From CADEDV01 sp964412375 (GTDB lineage: Bacteria; Bacteroidota; Bacteroidia; Chitinophagales; Chitinophagaceae): DNA of 64,000 bases. A model generated the notes under the pieces. That model saw only the letters and a list, made by a program, of their open reading frames with translations, was not told the origin of the DNA and searched no databases. The stretch lies in contig CAYPOD010000003.1 in NCBI GenBank assembly GCA_964412375.1, forward strand, positions 79,441 to 143,440, read 5' to 3'. Shown here piece after piece: positions 25,928 through 34,624 of the stretch. Every line of letters starts with the position of its first letter. Within the stretch, counting starts at the first letter, position 1. The position numbers and the translations under genes were made by a program.

Positions 25928-27286
25928 TTAAATATCATACTTACTTAACCTTCTGTACAAAGCAGTTCTTGTCAATCCCAGTTCTTTTGCCGCACGGGTG
26001 ATATTTCCATTATTCTTTTCGATCACTTTCAGTATTGTGTTCTTTTCAATGGCGCTGAGTTTTAATTCAGCCGGTTCATTTTCCTGAACGGTTACTGATT
26101 CAATTGGAGAAAAGATGATGTCTTTGGCCTGCAGCACATCTTCATCAGCCATGATAACTGCCCGCTCAATACTGTATTGTAATTCCCGCACATTACCGGG
26201 ATAGTGATAATTGAGTAATTTCTCCACAGCTTTATTGTCAAATTCAAGAGTGGGTTTGATATACTTATTGCTATACAGTTTGCTGAAATGCCGGGCAAGC
26301 AATAAAATATCATTTCCTCTTTTGCGCAACGGCGGCATCATGATTTCCACGGTGTTGATTCGATAGACAAGGTCCTTGCGAAAACGGTTTTCATTGGCCA
26401 GTTCATTCAGCGGTAGATTAGTAGCGCAGATCAAACGGATGTCAACCGGAATGGCCTCGTTGCTTCCAAGTCTTGTCACCTGCCTGCTTTGCAGCACATT
26501 CAGCAGTTTGGCCTGCTGCTGCAATGAAATATTTCCTATCTCGTCGAGAAAAAGAGTGCCGCCATCAGCGGCTTCAAAACGTCCTGTCCTGTCTTCCCTT
26601 GCATCTGTGAAGGCGCCTTTCTTATGACCAAACAATTCGCTTTCAAAAAGTGTTTCGGTCAATGCGCCAACGTCAACTTTCACAAATGGTTTACCGGCCC
26701 GCAACGATTGCTGGTGAATAGCTTTGGCTACAAGGTCTTTTCCTGTTCCATTTTCACCTAATATCAGTATGTTGGCATCGGTGGGAGCGATCTTTTCGAT
26801 TTTATGAAATATCTCCTGCATCAATTCTGATTCGCCCAGCAATTCTTTGCCAATGATCGAATCAGCCTCCATGCCCGGTGAAAGAGAAGTTTTATTTTCT
26901 TTTCTCCGAAGGGCATCTTTCAGGATGCCAATAAGTTTCTCGTTGTGCCACGGTTTTACCACAAAATCAGCAGCGCCTTCTTTTAATGAACTGACCGCAA
27001 GATCAATATCGCCATAAGCAGTGATCATAATGACGGCCGCATCATTTCGCTGTTTCTTTATTTCTTTCAGCCAAAACAGGCCTTCATTGCCGGTGTTGAT
27101 AGAACTGGTGAAATTCATATCCAGCAATACAAGATCATAGGCATCTTTGGACAAATGCCAGCGGAGATTTTCCGGGTTTCGTTCCGTGACCACTTCTTTT
27201 GCTTCGGTTTTCAGCAACAGGCGGACCGCGGTGAGCACATCGGGGTCATCATCCACAGCCAGTATCGAAGCATTTTTCAGTTGCAT
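25928..27286 (-). CDS. NtrC-family sigma-54-dependent response regulator
   Basis: Three-domain activator (452 residues). The receiver domain has the VDDDP acidic pocket near residues 11-15 and the phospho-acceptor Asp56 in LLDMNF. The AAA+ domain has Walker A GENGTGK (about 181-187) and the sigma-54 contact loop GAFTDA. The C-terminal Fis-type helix-turn-helix ends in NITRAAKELGLTRTALYRRL. It should bind upstream of a -24/-12 promoter and, with the downstream kinase, control a nearby operon. The adjacent divergent HlyD/ABC operon is the obvious candidate, yet I found no good -24/-12 site in the shared intergenic region. Confidence 0.9.
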   Translation of the reverse strand: MQLKNASILAVDDDPDVLTAVRLLLKTEAKEVVTERNPENLRWHLSKDAYDLVLLDMNFTSSINTGNEGLFWLKEIKKQRNDAAVIMITAYGDIDLAVSSLKEGAADFVVKPWHNEKLIGILKDALRRKENKTSLSPGMEADSIIGKELLGESELMQEIFHKIEKIAPTDANILILGENGTGKDLVAKAIHQQSLRAGKPFVKVDVGALTETLFESELFGHKKGAFTDAREDRTGRFEAADGGTLFLDEIGNISLQQQAKLLNVLQSRQVTRLGSNEAIPVDIRLICATNLPLNELANENRFRKDLVYRINTVEIMMPPLRKRGNDILLLARHFSKLYSNKYIKPTLEFDNKAVEKLLNYHYPGNVRELQYSIERAVIMADEDVLQAKDIIFSPIESVTVQENEPAELKLSAIEKNTILKVIEKNNGNITRAAKELGLTRTALYRRLSKYDI

Positions 27287-27515
27287 ATAATATAAATATT
27301 GTCAGCCGCTGCAATTATACCATAAATACAACCGCATGGCAATTAATTTTTTAGCAATGGCTTCGCAATACGATTGTATCAAAACCGGACAGTGTTTGTA
27401 TCGCTAACGAACATTTTCGTATTTCTGTTTACTGTAACCTCCTGTAAACCAAACCCGTTCTAAAATGGCATGTTCTTACTGGTAAACAACCGGTTTTTTC
27501 TCTGTGTATAGTCAT

Positions 27516-27555
27516 TAAGCTGTCCCGCCCTGAGAATCCGGGCAGGGACAGCTTA
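27516..27555 (+). promoter_or_regulatory. Strong hairpin in the leader of the ABC export operon
   Basis: Near-perfect 15-base inverted repeat: the left arm at 27516-27530 (core GCTGTCCCGCCC) pairs with the right arm at 27540-27555, with one bulged A at 27544 and a 9-base loop. It is far more G+C-rich than its surroundings and ends 26 bases before the GTG start at 27582. No T-tract follows on either strand, so it is not an ordinary terminator. An operator or mRNA leader structure is inferred. Confidence 0.5.
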
Positions 27556-27581
27556 TTAAAAGATCAAAAAAAGTAAAAACA

Positions 27582-28835
27582 GTGGACAGAGTTATTGCAA
27601 AAAAGAAATGGAGTAAAAAAAGGCTTTTAACGATCGGTGGCATCGTTGGTATTATTGCGCTGATTGCTGTCAGCTATTATCTCACATCGGGTAAAAGCCG
27701 CCTGAATGTGGATGCTGAACGGATCACCATCAGCGAAGTAAAATCAGGTCCTTTCCAGGAAACAATTCCGGTCAATGGTATTGTGCTTCCTATCACATCA
27801 ATTTATCTCGATGCAGTAGAAGGGGGAAGAGTGGAAGAAAAGTATGCAGATGATGGTGCTATATTGACAAAAGGCCAACCCATTCTCCGGTTGTCAAATA
27901 CAGACCTGGAGCTAAGTCTTGTGAACCAGGAAACATCTGTTTATAATTTGCTTACACAAATGCAGATATCACAGAATGCGGCACAGCAAAACACAGTGAA
28001 CCGGCTGAACCAGGTAACAGATGTTGACAATCAGTTAAAGGAAGCGGAACGCATTTATAATCTCAACAAAAAGCTTTATGATCAAAAAGTAATTGGCAGC
28101 CAGGAGTTCAGGCAATCGGAAAACAACTATAATTATTTTGTTGAGAAAAAAAGGTTGTCTGATGAGATCATGAAACAGGATTCAGTATCCAATTTACAAC
28201 AACTGTCACAAGCCAGGCAGTCTTTTACCGGCTCACAAAATGCCCTGAATGTAATGCGCAAAAAAGTTGGTGACCTTATTGTAAGGGCGCCGGTTGATGG
28301 CCAACTCACTTCCCTGGATGCAGAAATAGGCCAATCAAAAAATAAGGGAGAACGATTGGGACAAATAGATGTACTCAGCGGTTTTAAAGTCAGGGCAGAC
28401 ATTGATGAACACTATATTTCCCGTATTTACACCGGCCTTTCCGGTGGATTCACTTTTGCGGGTAAGGATTACAAGCTAACGATCAAAAAAGTATATACGC
28501 AGGTTACAGGTGGCCGTTTCCAGGTGGATATGGAATTTGACGGAGAAGTGCCCCAGGGTATCCGAAGGGGTCAGACATTGCAGATAAGAATCGCATTCAG
28601 CGATGAGGTGGAGGCCGTACAAGTGGCTAAAGGTGGATTCTATCAGCAAACCGGCGGTAATTGGATTTTTAAGCTAAACGAAAACGGCACTCATGCATAC
28701 AGGGTGGATATACAACTGGGGCGGCAAAACCCGGATTACTATGAAGTGCTGCAGGGATTGAAACCCGGTGATAAGGTTGTTGTATCCAGCTATGAAAACT
28801 ATGGGAATATGCAGGAACTGGTTTTGAAAAAATAA
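27582..28835 (+). CDS. HlyD/MacA-like periplasmic adaptor (membrane fusion protein)
   Basis: Periplasmic adaptor of a tripartite efflux or export machine, 417 residues. A single N-terminal membrane anchor (about residues 14-32: TIGGIVGIIALIAVSYYL) is followed by a biotinyl-lipoyl half-motif, a long coiled-coil hairpin (roughly 105-215, rich in Gln, Asn and Lys), then the second half-motif VRAPVDGQLTSLDAEIGQ and beta-barrel domains. The start is a GTG (27582); no in-frame ATG precedes the anchor. It leads an operon with two ABC ATPases, four MacB-like permeases and a TolC homologue, matching a MacAB-TolC-like layout. Confidence 0.88.
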   Translation: MDRVIAKKKWSKKRLLTIGGIVGIIALIAVSYYLTSGKSRLNVDAERITISEVKSGPFQETIPVNGIVLPITSIYLDAVEGGRVEEKYADDGAILTKGQPILRLSNTDLELSLVNQETSVYNLLTQMQISQNAAQQNTVNRLNQVTDVDNQLKEAERIYNLNKKLYDQKVIGSQEFRQSENNYNYFVEKKRLSDEIMKQDSVSNLQQLSQARQSFTGSQNALNVMRKKVGDLIVRAPVDGQLTSLDAEIGQSKNKGERLGQIDVLSGFKVRADIDEHYISRIYTGLSGGFTFAGKDYKLTIKKVYTQVTGGRFQVDMEFDGEVPQGIRRGQTLQIRIAFSDEVEAVQVAKGGFYQQTGGNWIFKLNENGTHAYRVDIQLGRQNPDYYEVLQGLKPGDKVVVSSYENYGNMQELVLKK

Positions 28836-28856
28836 TTGCCTTTAAACAGTATAGTC

Positions 28857-29066
28857 ATGAAAAAGAAAATCTTCTGGATGTTCATACTCATCTGCAGCGC
28901 CAGTCTTTTTTCTGCAGCAAAACAATCTGGTCAGAATTGTAACAAACCGGTTGCTGTTAAACAATCAACGGTGCAAGAGTGCAAAAAAACAGGCAGCCGC
29001 GTAAAAGCAGACCATAGTATGGGCCTGGACCTTTCCCCCCTGCATTTTTTCCTGGGATCACTTTAA
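28857..29066 (+). CDS. Small secreted protein of the ABC export operon
   Basis: Encodes 69 residues with a clear signal peptide (MKKKIFWMFILICSASLFSA) and a mature part of about 48 residues containing two cysteines (QNCNKP and QECKKT) and a hydrophobic C-terminus ending HFFLGSL. I recognise no family. The ATG at 28857 is preferred to the upstream in-frame start at 28836 because the signal peptide begins there and because the 12 bases AGTATAGTCATG match the start context of two permeases downstream. Its place between adaptor and ATPase suggests a substrate, chaperone or accessory peptide of the exporter; this is inference. Confidence 0.6.
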   Translation: MKKKIFWMFILICSASLFSAAKQSGQNCNKPVAVKQSTVQECKKTGSRVKADHSMGLDLSPLHFFLGSL

Positions 29067-29095
29067 AAATTTAAACTACACTTAAATAGTATACA

Positions 29096-29772
29096 ATGAT
29101 CAAGATCTCCAATCTCGAAAAAATCTATCGTACCGAAGAAGTAGAAACCGTTGCGCTCAATAAACTTTCCTTTGAAGTAAAGGACGGGGAATTTGTAGCG
29201 GTAATGGGCCCTTCCGGTTGCGGCAAGTCCACGTTGCTGAATATCGTTGGCCTGCTAGATGACCCGGATGCCGGCAGTTTCTTATTCAACGGAATTGAAG
29301 TGGCGCATTTTAATGAAAGAAAAAGGGCCGATCTGCGTAAACGTAATATCGGCTTTGTGTTTCAGAGTTTCAATCTTATTGATGAACTCACTGTTTTTGA
29401 AAATGTAGAACTGCCGCTGATCTATACCGGCGTGAAAGGAGCAGAGCGGAAAAAAGAGTGGAAGAAGTGCTGGATAAAATGCAGATCATGCACCGCCGTA
29501 ACCACTACCCGCAGCAATTATCAGGCGGTCAGCAACAGCGGGTGGCCGTGGCAAGGGCTGTAGTCAACAAACCCAAACTCATTTTGGCCGATGAGCCGAC
29601 CGGTAACCTGGATTCACACAACGGCAATGAAGTGATGCAACTGCTTACCGACCTCAATGAGCAGGGAACTACTATCATAATGGTGACCCACTCAGAGCAT
29701 GATGCCCGCTATAGCCACCGTATCATCCGGATGCTGGATGGACAAACTGTTACAGAGAATATCCTTGTATAG
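29096..29772 (+). pseudogene. ABC transporter ATPase (MacB/LolD type) interrupted by a -1 frameshift
   Basis: The first frame (29096-29563) carries Walker A GPSGCGKST and the Q-loop region, and would end as a 155-residue truncated protein. The rest, including the signature LSGGQQQR and Walker B LILADEPTGNL, lies in the -1 frame (ending 29772). The junction is a run of six A at 29450-29455: one extra A restores RKKRVEEVLDKM and a normal product of about 225 residues. The cause may be a sequencing error in a homopolymer, a real mutation, or slippage. If real, only the distal ATPase (39513-40175) could power the permeases. Confidence 0.85.
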
Positions 29773-29785
29773 AAAAAGTATAGCC

Positions 29786-32218
29786 ATGTTTAAAAACTAC
29801 CTGAAGATCGCCTGGAGAAACCTGCTAAAGAACAGGACATTTTCCATTATCAACATAGCAGGTCTTGCCATTGGGCTGGCTTGTTTTATCCTGATTGTGC
29901 TTTATGTAATGCATGAGATCAGTTACGACAGGTTTCATGCAAAGGCAGATCGCATTTACCGGATCAATTCCGATATCCGGTTTGGCGGCACTGATCTGAA
30001 GCTGGCTGTTTGCAGTGACCCGATGGGGGCCACATTGAAAAAGGATTTTCCCCAGGTGGAACAATACACCCGCCTGTATAATTCATCCGGTTCAAAACTT
30101 ATTAAAAAAGGGAATGAATTCATCAATGAACAGGCGGTCGTTCATGCTGACTCCACTTTCTTTGATGTGTTTACATTTCCTGCCATTTCCGGTGACATAA
30201 AGACGGCATTGAACGAGCCTAATACAGTTGTGCTTACAAAGTCGGCAGCAGAAAAATATTTCGGTAGTACAGAGGCTGTTGGAAAAATGCTGGAAACAGA
30301 TGATAATAACAGCACCTTGTATAAGGTGACAGCCATAATCAACGATATGCCCGAAAACTCACATTTCAGGTTTGACTTCCTGTTCTCGATGGATAATGTG
30401 CAATATGGCTGGGGAAATTACCTGAGTCATAATTTTCAAACATATATTGTTTTGCAGAAAGGGACCAGTGCCAGAGAGTTTGAAAAAAACTTTACCGGTT
30501 TGATTGATAAGTATATTCTCCCGCAGGCCAGGCAATTCATGGACATCAGCAGCATGGATGATTTCAAAAAAACCGGAAATAAGCTGGATTATTCGCTGAT
30601 GCCGATGACATCCATTCATCTTCGTTCCGATCGTTTTCCTGAGTTGGGTGTAAATGGTAATCTTCAATATGTGTACATTTTTTCCGCTGCAGCCCTTTTC
30701 ATCCTCCTGATCGCCTGTGTGAATTTTATGAATCTTTCCACGGCCCGCTCGGCCAACCGTGCAAGAGAAGTGGGCATCCGGAAAGTGCTGGGTACGGAAA
30801 AAAGATCGCTGGTGGGGCAGTTCCTCACAGAATCTACGCTGATGGTTTTTTTAGGAATGGTCATCGCTGTTGCCATTGCCGCATTAAGCATCGGCTACTT
30901 TAATAACATGTCCGGGGTGAATTTATCTATCACAGCTTTGTTTCAGCCCGGCTATATTGCATTTCTCCTTTTGTTGGCTATCGCAACCGGTGTACTGGCC
31001 GGTCTTTACCCGGCATTTTTTTTATCCGGCTTCAAACCAATAACTGTTCTAAAAGGAAAAATTACAAAAGGAAAAAGCCGTGATTTGTTCCGGAGTTCAT
31101 TGGTGGTCTTCCAGTTTTTTACTTCTATTGTCCTGATAGTTGGCACTATCGTTGTTTTCCGCCAGCTAAATTACATACAAACTAAAAAGATAGGGTTCAA
31201 CAAGGAACAGTTGCTGATTGTGAATGGAACGGGTGCTTTGAAAACCCAGGCAGATGCTTTCCGGAACGAAGTGGCTAAACTGAGCGGAGTGAAAGGCTCA
31301 TCATTTGCCACTTACCTGCCGGTGAGTAATTCGTCAAGGAGTGATAACACTTTTTCTACGGAAGCAGTGATGAATGAAAAGAACGGGTTTAATATGCAGG
31401 TATGGAATGTGGACTATGATTATATACCCACATTGGGAATGGAAATTGCTAAGGGAAGAAATTTTTCGAGGGAATTTGGCTCAGATTCAACAGGCCTCAT
31501 CATTAATGAAGCAACGGCAAAGATCATAGGCGTGGATAACCCGGTTGGCAGGAAACTTTACACATCTGATAATAACGGGCCCAACAACACTGCTTATACT
31601 ATTATAGGTGTGGTGAAGAATTTCAATTTCGAATCATTGCGACAGAACATCGGCCCTCTTTGCATGAGGCTGGGCAATAATAAATCATCGGCAGCATTCA
31701 AAGTGTCCACATCGGATTTAAAGGGACTACTTACGAGCATCGAAAAGCAGTGGAAGGAAATGGCTCCGGAGATGCCGTTTAGTTATCAATTCCTCGATGA
31801 AGCTTTTGACAGCATGTACCGGGCAGAGCAACGGGTGAGCAATGTAGCATTGTCGCTTGCAGCACTGGCTATCTTTATTGCTTGCCTGGGTTTGTTTGGC
31901 CTGGCTACTTACATGGCAGAGCAACGAACCAAAGAAATAGGTGTGAGAAAAGTGCTGGGCGCCTCTGTCTCCAATATTGTTTCCATGTTGTCCCTTGATT
32001 TTGCCAAACTCGTACTGATCGGGGCTGTTATTGCCTTCCCGGTAGCCTGGTATGCGATGGACAGGTGGTTGCAGGACTTTGCCTATCGTGTGAATTTGGG
32101 ATGGTGGATATTCCTGCTGGCCGCAGCGATTACCCTGCTGATCGCATTAATGACTGTGATTGTTCAGGCAATCAAAGCAGCTATTGCAAACCCGGTGAAA
32201 AGTTTGAGAACTGAATAA
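29786..32218 (+). CDS. FtsX/MacB-type ABC permease, tandem copy 1
   Basis: Large permease of 810 residues with duplicated architecture: an N-terminal membrane helix after KIAWRNLLKNRTFSIINI, a MacB-like periplasmic core domain, three helices from about residue 290, then a second periplasmic core and three more helices near the C-terminus. FtsX-motif segments read VNFMNLSTARSANRAREVGIRKV and TKEIGVRKVLGASV. The start ATG 29786 is chosen over an upstream in-frame one because it begins the conserved MFKNYLKIAWRN. The C-terminus NPVKSLRTE is identical in all four copies. Such proteins work by mechanotransmission, not pore transport. Confidence 0.88.
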   Translation: MFKNYLKIAWRNLLKNRTFSIINIAGLAIGLACFILIVLYVMHEISYDRFHAKADRIYRINSDIRFGGTDLKLAVCSDPMGATLKKDFPQVEQYTRLYNSSGSKLIKKGNEFINEQAVVHADSTFFDVFTFPAISGDIKTALNEPNTVVLTKSAAEKYFGSTEAVGKMLETDDNNSTLYKVTAIINDMPENSHFRFDFLFSMDNVQYGWGNYLSHNFQTYIVLQKGTSAREFEKNFTGLIDKYILPQARQFMDISSMDDFKKTGNKLDYSLMPMTSIHLRSDRFPELGVNGNLQYVYIFSAAALFILLIACVNFMNLSTARSANRAREVGIRKVLGTEKRSLVGQFLTESTLMVFLGMVIAVAIAALSIGYFNNMSGVNLSITALFQPGYIAFLLLLAIATGVLAGLYPAFFLSGFKPITVLKGKITKGKSRDLFRSSLVVFQFFTSIVLIVGTIVVFRQLNYIQTKKIGFNKEQLLIVNGTGALKTQADAFRNEVAKLSGVKGSSFATYLPVSNSSRSDNTFSTEAVMNEKNGFNMQVWNVDYDYIPTLGMEIAKGRNFSREFGSDSTGLIINEATAKIIGVDNPVGRKLYTSDNNGPNNTAYTIIGVVKNFNFESLRQNIGPLCMRLGNNKSSAAFKVSTSDLKGLLTSIEKQWKEMAPEMPFSYQFLDEAFDSMYRAEQRVSNVALSLAALAIFIACLGLFGLATYMAEQRTKEIGVRKVLGASVSNIVSMLSLDFAKLVLIGAVIAFPVAWYAMDRWLQDFAYRVNLGWWIFLLAAAITLLIALMTVIVQAIKAAIANPVKSLRTE

Positions 32219-32229
32219 AAACATTAGCC

Positions 32230-34614
32230 ATGATAAAAAATTATTTCAAGATCGCCTGGAGAAACTTAGTTAGGAGCAAAGGGTACAGCGCCATTAACAT
32301 CGGCGGATTGGCTGTGGGTATGGCAGTTGCCATGCTCATCGGTTTTTGGGTGTATGATGAATTGACGTTTAATAAGTATCACAAAAACTACGACCGTATT
32401 GCACAAGTGATGCAACATGCAAACTTTAATGGTAAAGTAGAATCACAAGTGTCTAACCCGGCGGTAATGGGCCCGGAGATCAGAGAAAAATATGGCAGTG
32501 ATTTTAAACATGTACTCCAGGCATCATGGACAGGGGGACATTTACTTTCAGTAGGCGATAAACATATTTCCAAAGTCGGAATTTTCTTCGAACCCGGCGC
32601 TCCGGAAATGCTGTCTCTTGAAATGATCAGGGGAACAAGGGCCGGCTTAAATGATCCATACTCGATTCTTCTTTCCGCATCAGTTGCCGAATCCATTTTT
32701 GGCAAAGATGATCCCATTAATAAAATACTCAAGTTCGATAGAAGCTATGATGTTAAGGTGACTGGTGTATATAAGGATTTGCCGGACAATACTACGTTCA
32801 GGGAAATAAAGATCATGATGCCATGGGAATTATGGTTGATACAGAACCCATGGGCCAAAACAATAAGAGATCCCTGGGGTTCCAACTTCTCTCAAACCTT
32901 TGTGCAGGTAGCCGACCATGCTGACATGGAAAAAGTTTCAGCCAAAATTAAAAATGTAAAACTGGACAATGTAAGCGAAGATGATAAAAGGTATCAGTGG
33001 ACTGTATTCTTACAGCCGATGAGCAAATGGAATTTATATAACGAGTTCAAAAATGGAAAGAACACAGGAGGTAATATACGTTACATATGGTTATTCGGAA
33101 TCATTGGCGTATTTGTATTGATTCTGGCCTGTATCAATTTCATGAATTTAGCTACAGCAAGAAGTGAAAAAAGGGCAAAAGAGGTAGGTATCCGCAAAAC
33201 AGTCGGTTCCTTACGCTGGCAACTGATCAAACAATTTTTTGCTGAATCCTATGCAGTGGTGCTGCTGTCTTTTGTCTTGTCTTTGGTTTTAGTGATATTA
33301 TTACTGCCCTTGTTTAATGAGGTGGCCGGGAAAAAAATTGAGATACCATGGACAAATCCTTTTTTTTGGCTGTCAGGCCTTGTTTTTATTTTGGTTACTG
33401 GTTTGCTTGCCGGAAGTTATCCTGCCCTCTACCTGTCCTCTTTTCAGCCGTTGAAAGTATTAAAAGGAACTTTTCGGGTTGGCAGGTTTGCCTCCGTTCC
33501 CCGAAAAATATTGGTAGTAACGCAGTTTACTGTATCTGTCATGCTGATCATAGGAACCATTATCGTGTACCAGCAGATCCAGCATGCAAGGAACAGGCCA
33601 GTTGGTTATACACGTCACGGTTTAATCAATATCAACCTGGAGAAAGAAATACAGCAGCATTTTGAAACAGTGCGAAATGAATTAAAAAGTTCCGGTGCTG
33701 TTGAAGAGATGGCCGCATCCAATAGTCCTATGACACAAGTATGGAACTCCAATGGTGGTTTTGACTGGGAAGGGAAAGACCCCAATCTTGCCGTTGATTT
33801 TCCCAATAGCAGGGTGTCGTACGAATTTGGGAAAACAGTCAATTGGAATATCAAAGAAGGCCGCGACTTTTCAAGGGAATTTGCAACTGATTCCGCGGCA
33901 TTTATTATTAATGAATCGGCTGCCCGGTTTATTGGAATGAAAGAACCAGTTGGTAAAATTTTAAAATGGAACGACCGGCCCTTCACGATCATTGGTATTG
34001 TGAACGACATAATGCAGGAATCTCCATTTTATCCTGTGCGTCCATCCCTGTACCATGTCGGCAGGTATGAGGACATGTACAACCTGATACTAAAACTGAA
34101 TCCTCAGCAAAGTGTGAAGCAGTCATTAAGCAGGATTGAACAGGGTTTAAAAAAATATACACCAACCGTTCCCTTTGATTACAAATTTGTGGATGAAGAA
34201 TTTGGCAATAAGTTCAGCGCTGAAGAACGCATTGGTAAACTATCTTCTTATTTCGCCATTCTTGCCATTTTTATTTCCTGCCTGGGTTTATTTGGAATGG
34301 CAAGTTTTGTGGCTGAACAGCGTACGAAAGAGATCGGTATTCGTAAAGTGCTTGGTGCCAGCGTAACTAATTTATGGCGCCTGCTCTCCATTGAGTTTGT
34401 AGTATTGGTAATTTTTTCCTGCATAATTGCAGCGCCTGTCGCATATTATTACTGCGACAATTGGCTGACCAATTACGATTACAGAATTACAATAGGTTGG
34501 ATGGTTTTTATAGCTGCTACCGTTATCGCATTGCTGATCACTTTAATTACTGTAAGCTTTCAGGCAATAAAAGCCGCACTTGCCAACCCGGTAAAAAGTT
34601 TGCGAACTGAATAA
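32230..34614 (+). CDS. FtsX/MacB-type ABC permease, tandem copy 2
   Basis: Second paralogue, 794 residues, starting MIKNYFKIAWRNLVRSKGYS, 11 bases after copy 1. The middle FtsX segment reads CINFMNLATARSEKRAKEVGIRKTVGS, and the C-terminal one FVAEQRTKEIGIRKVLGAS. Its periplasmic domains differ strongly from those of copy 1 (for example a Trp-rich stretch after MPWELW), whereas the membrane helices and the ending NPVKSLRTE are conserved. This suggests that the copies form different pairs or recognise different partners. No frameshift or missing segment is visible. Confidence 0.88.
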   Translation: MIKNYFKIAWRNLVRSKGYSAINIGGLAVGMAVAMLIGFWVYDELTFNKYHKNYDRIAQVMQHANFNGKVESQVSNPAVMGPEIREKYGSDFKHVLQASWTGGHLLSVGDKHISKVGIFFEPGAPEMLSLEMIRGTRAGLNDPYSILLSASVAESIFGKDDPINKILKFDRSYDVKVTGVYKDLPDNTTFREIKIMMPWELWLIQNPWAKTIRDPWGSNFSQTFVQVADHADMEKVSAKIKNVKLDNVSEDDKRYQWTVFLQPMSKWNLYNEFKNGKNTGGNIRYIWLFGIIGVFVLILACINFMNLATARSEKRAKEVGIRKTVGSLRWQLIKQFFAESYAVVLLSFVLSLVLVILLLPLFNEVAGKKIEIPWTNPFFWLSGLVFILVTGLLAGSYPALYLSSFQPLKVLKGTFRVGRFASVPRKILVVTQFTVSVMLIIGTIIVYQQIQHARNRPVGYTRHGLININLEKEIQQHFETVRNELKSSGAVEEMAASNSPMTQVWNSNGGFDWEGKDPNLAVDFPNSRVSYEFGKTVNWNIKEGRDFSREFATDSAAFIINESAARFIGMKEPVGKILKWNDRPFTIIGIVNDIMQESPFYPVRPSLYHVGRYEDMYNLILKLNPQQSVKQSLSRIEQGLKKYTPTVPFDYKFVDEEFGNKFSAEERIGKLSSYFAILAIFISCLGLFGMASFVAEQRTKEIGIRKVLGASVTNLWRLLSIEFVVLVIFSCIIAAPVAYYYCDNWLTNYDYRITIGWMVFIAATVIALLITLITVSFQAIKAALANPVKSLRTE

Positions 34615-34624
34615 TAAATACTAT

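Noticed and set aside
27466..27481. Possible sigma-54 -24/-12 promoter (TGGCAT...TTAC)
   Set aside because: The GG is followed ten bases later by CT, not GC; the -12 element does not fit, and no better site was found in 27287-27581.
29450..29456. Programmed -1 frameshifting at AAAAAAG
   Set aside because: In the zero frame the run reads AAA AAA G, not A AAA AAG; the P-site slip would mismatch, and the usual downstream stimulator was not seen.
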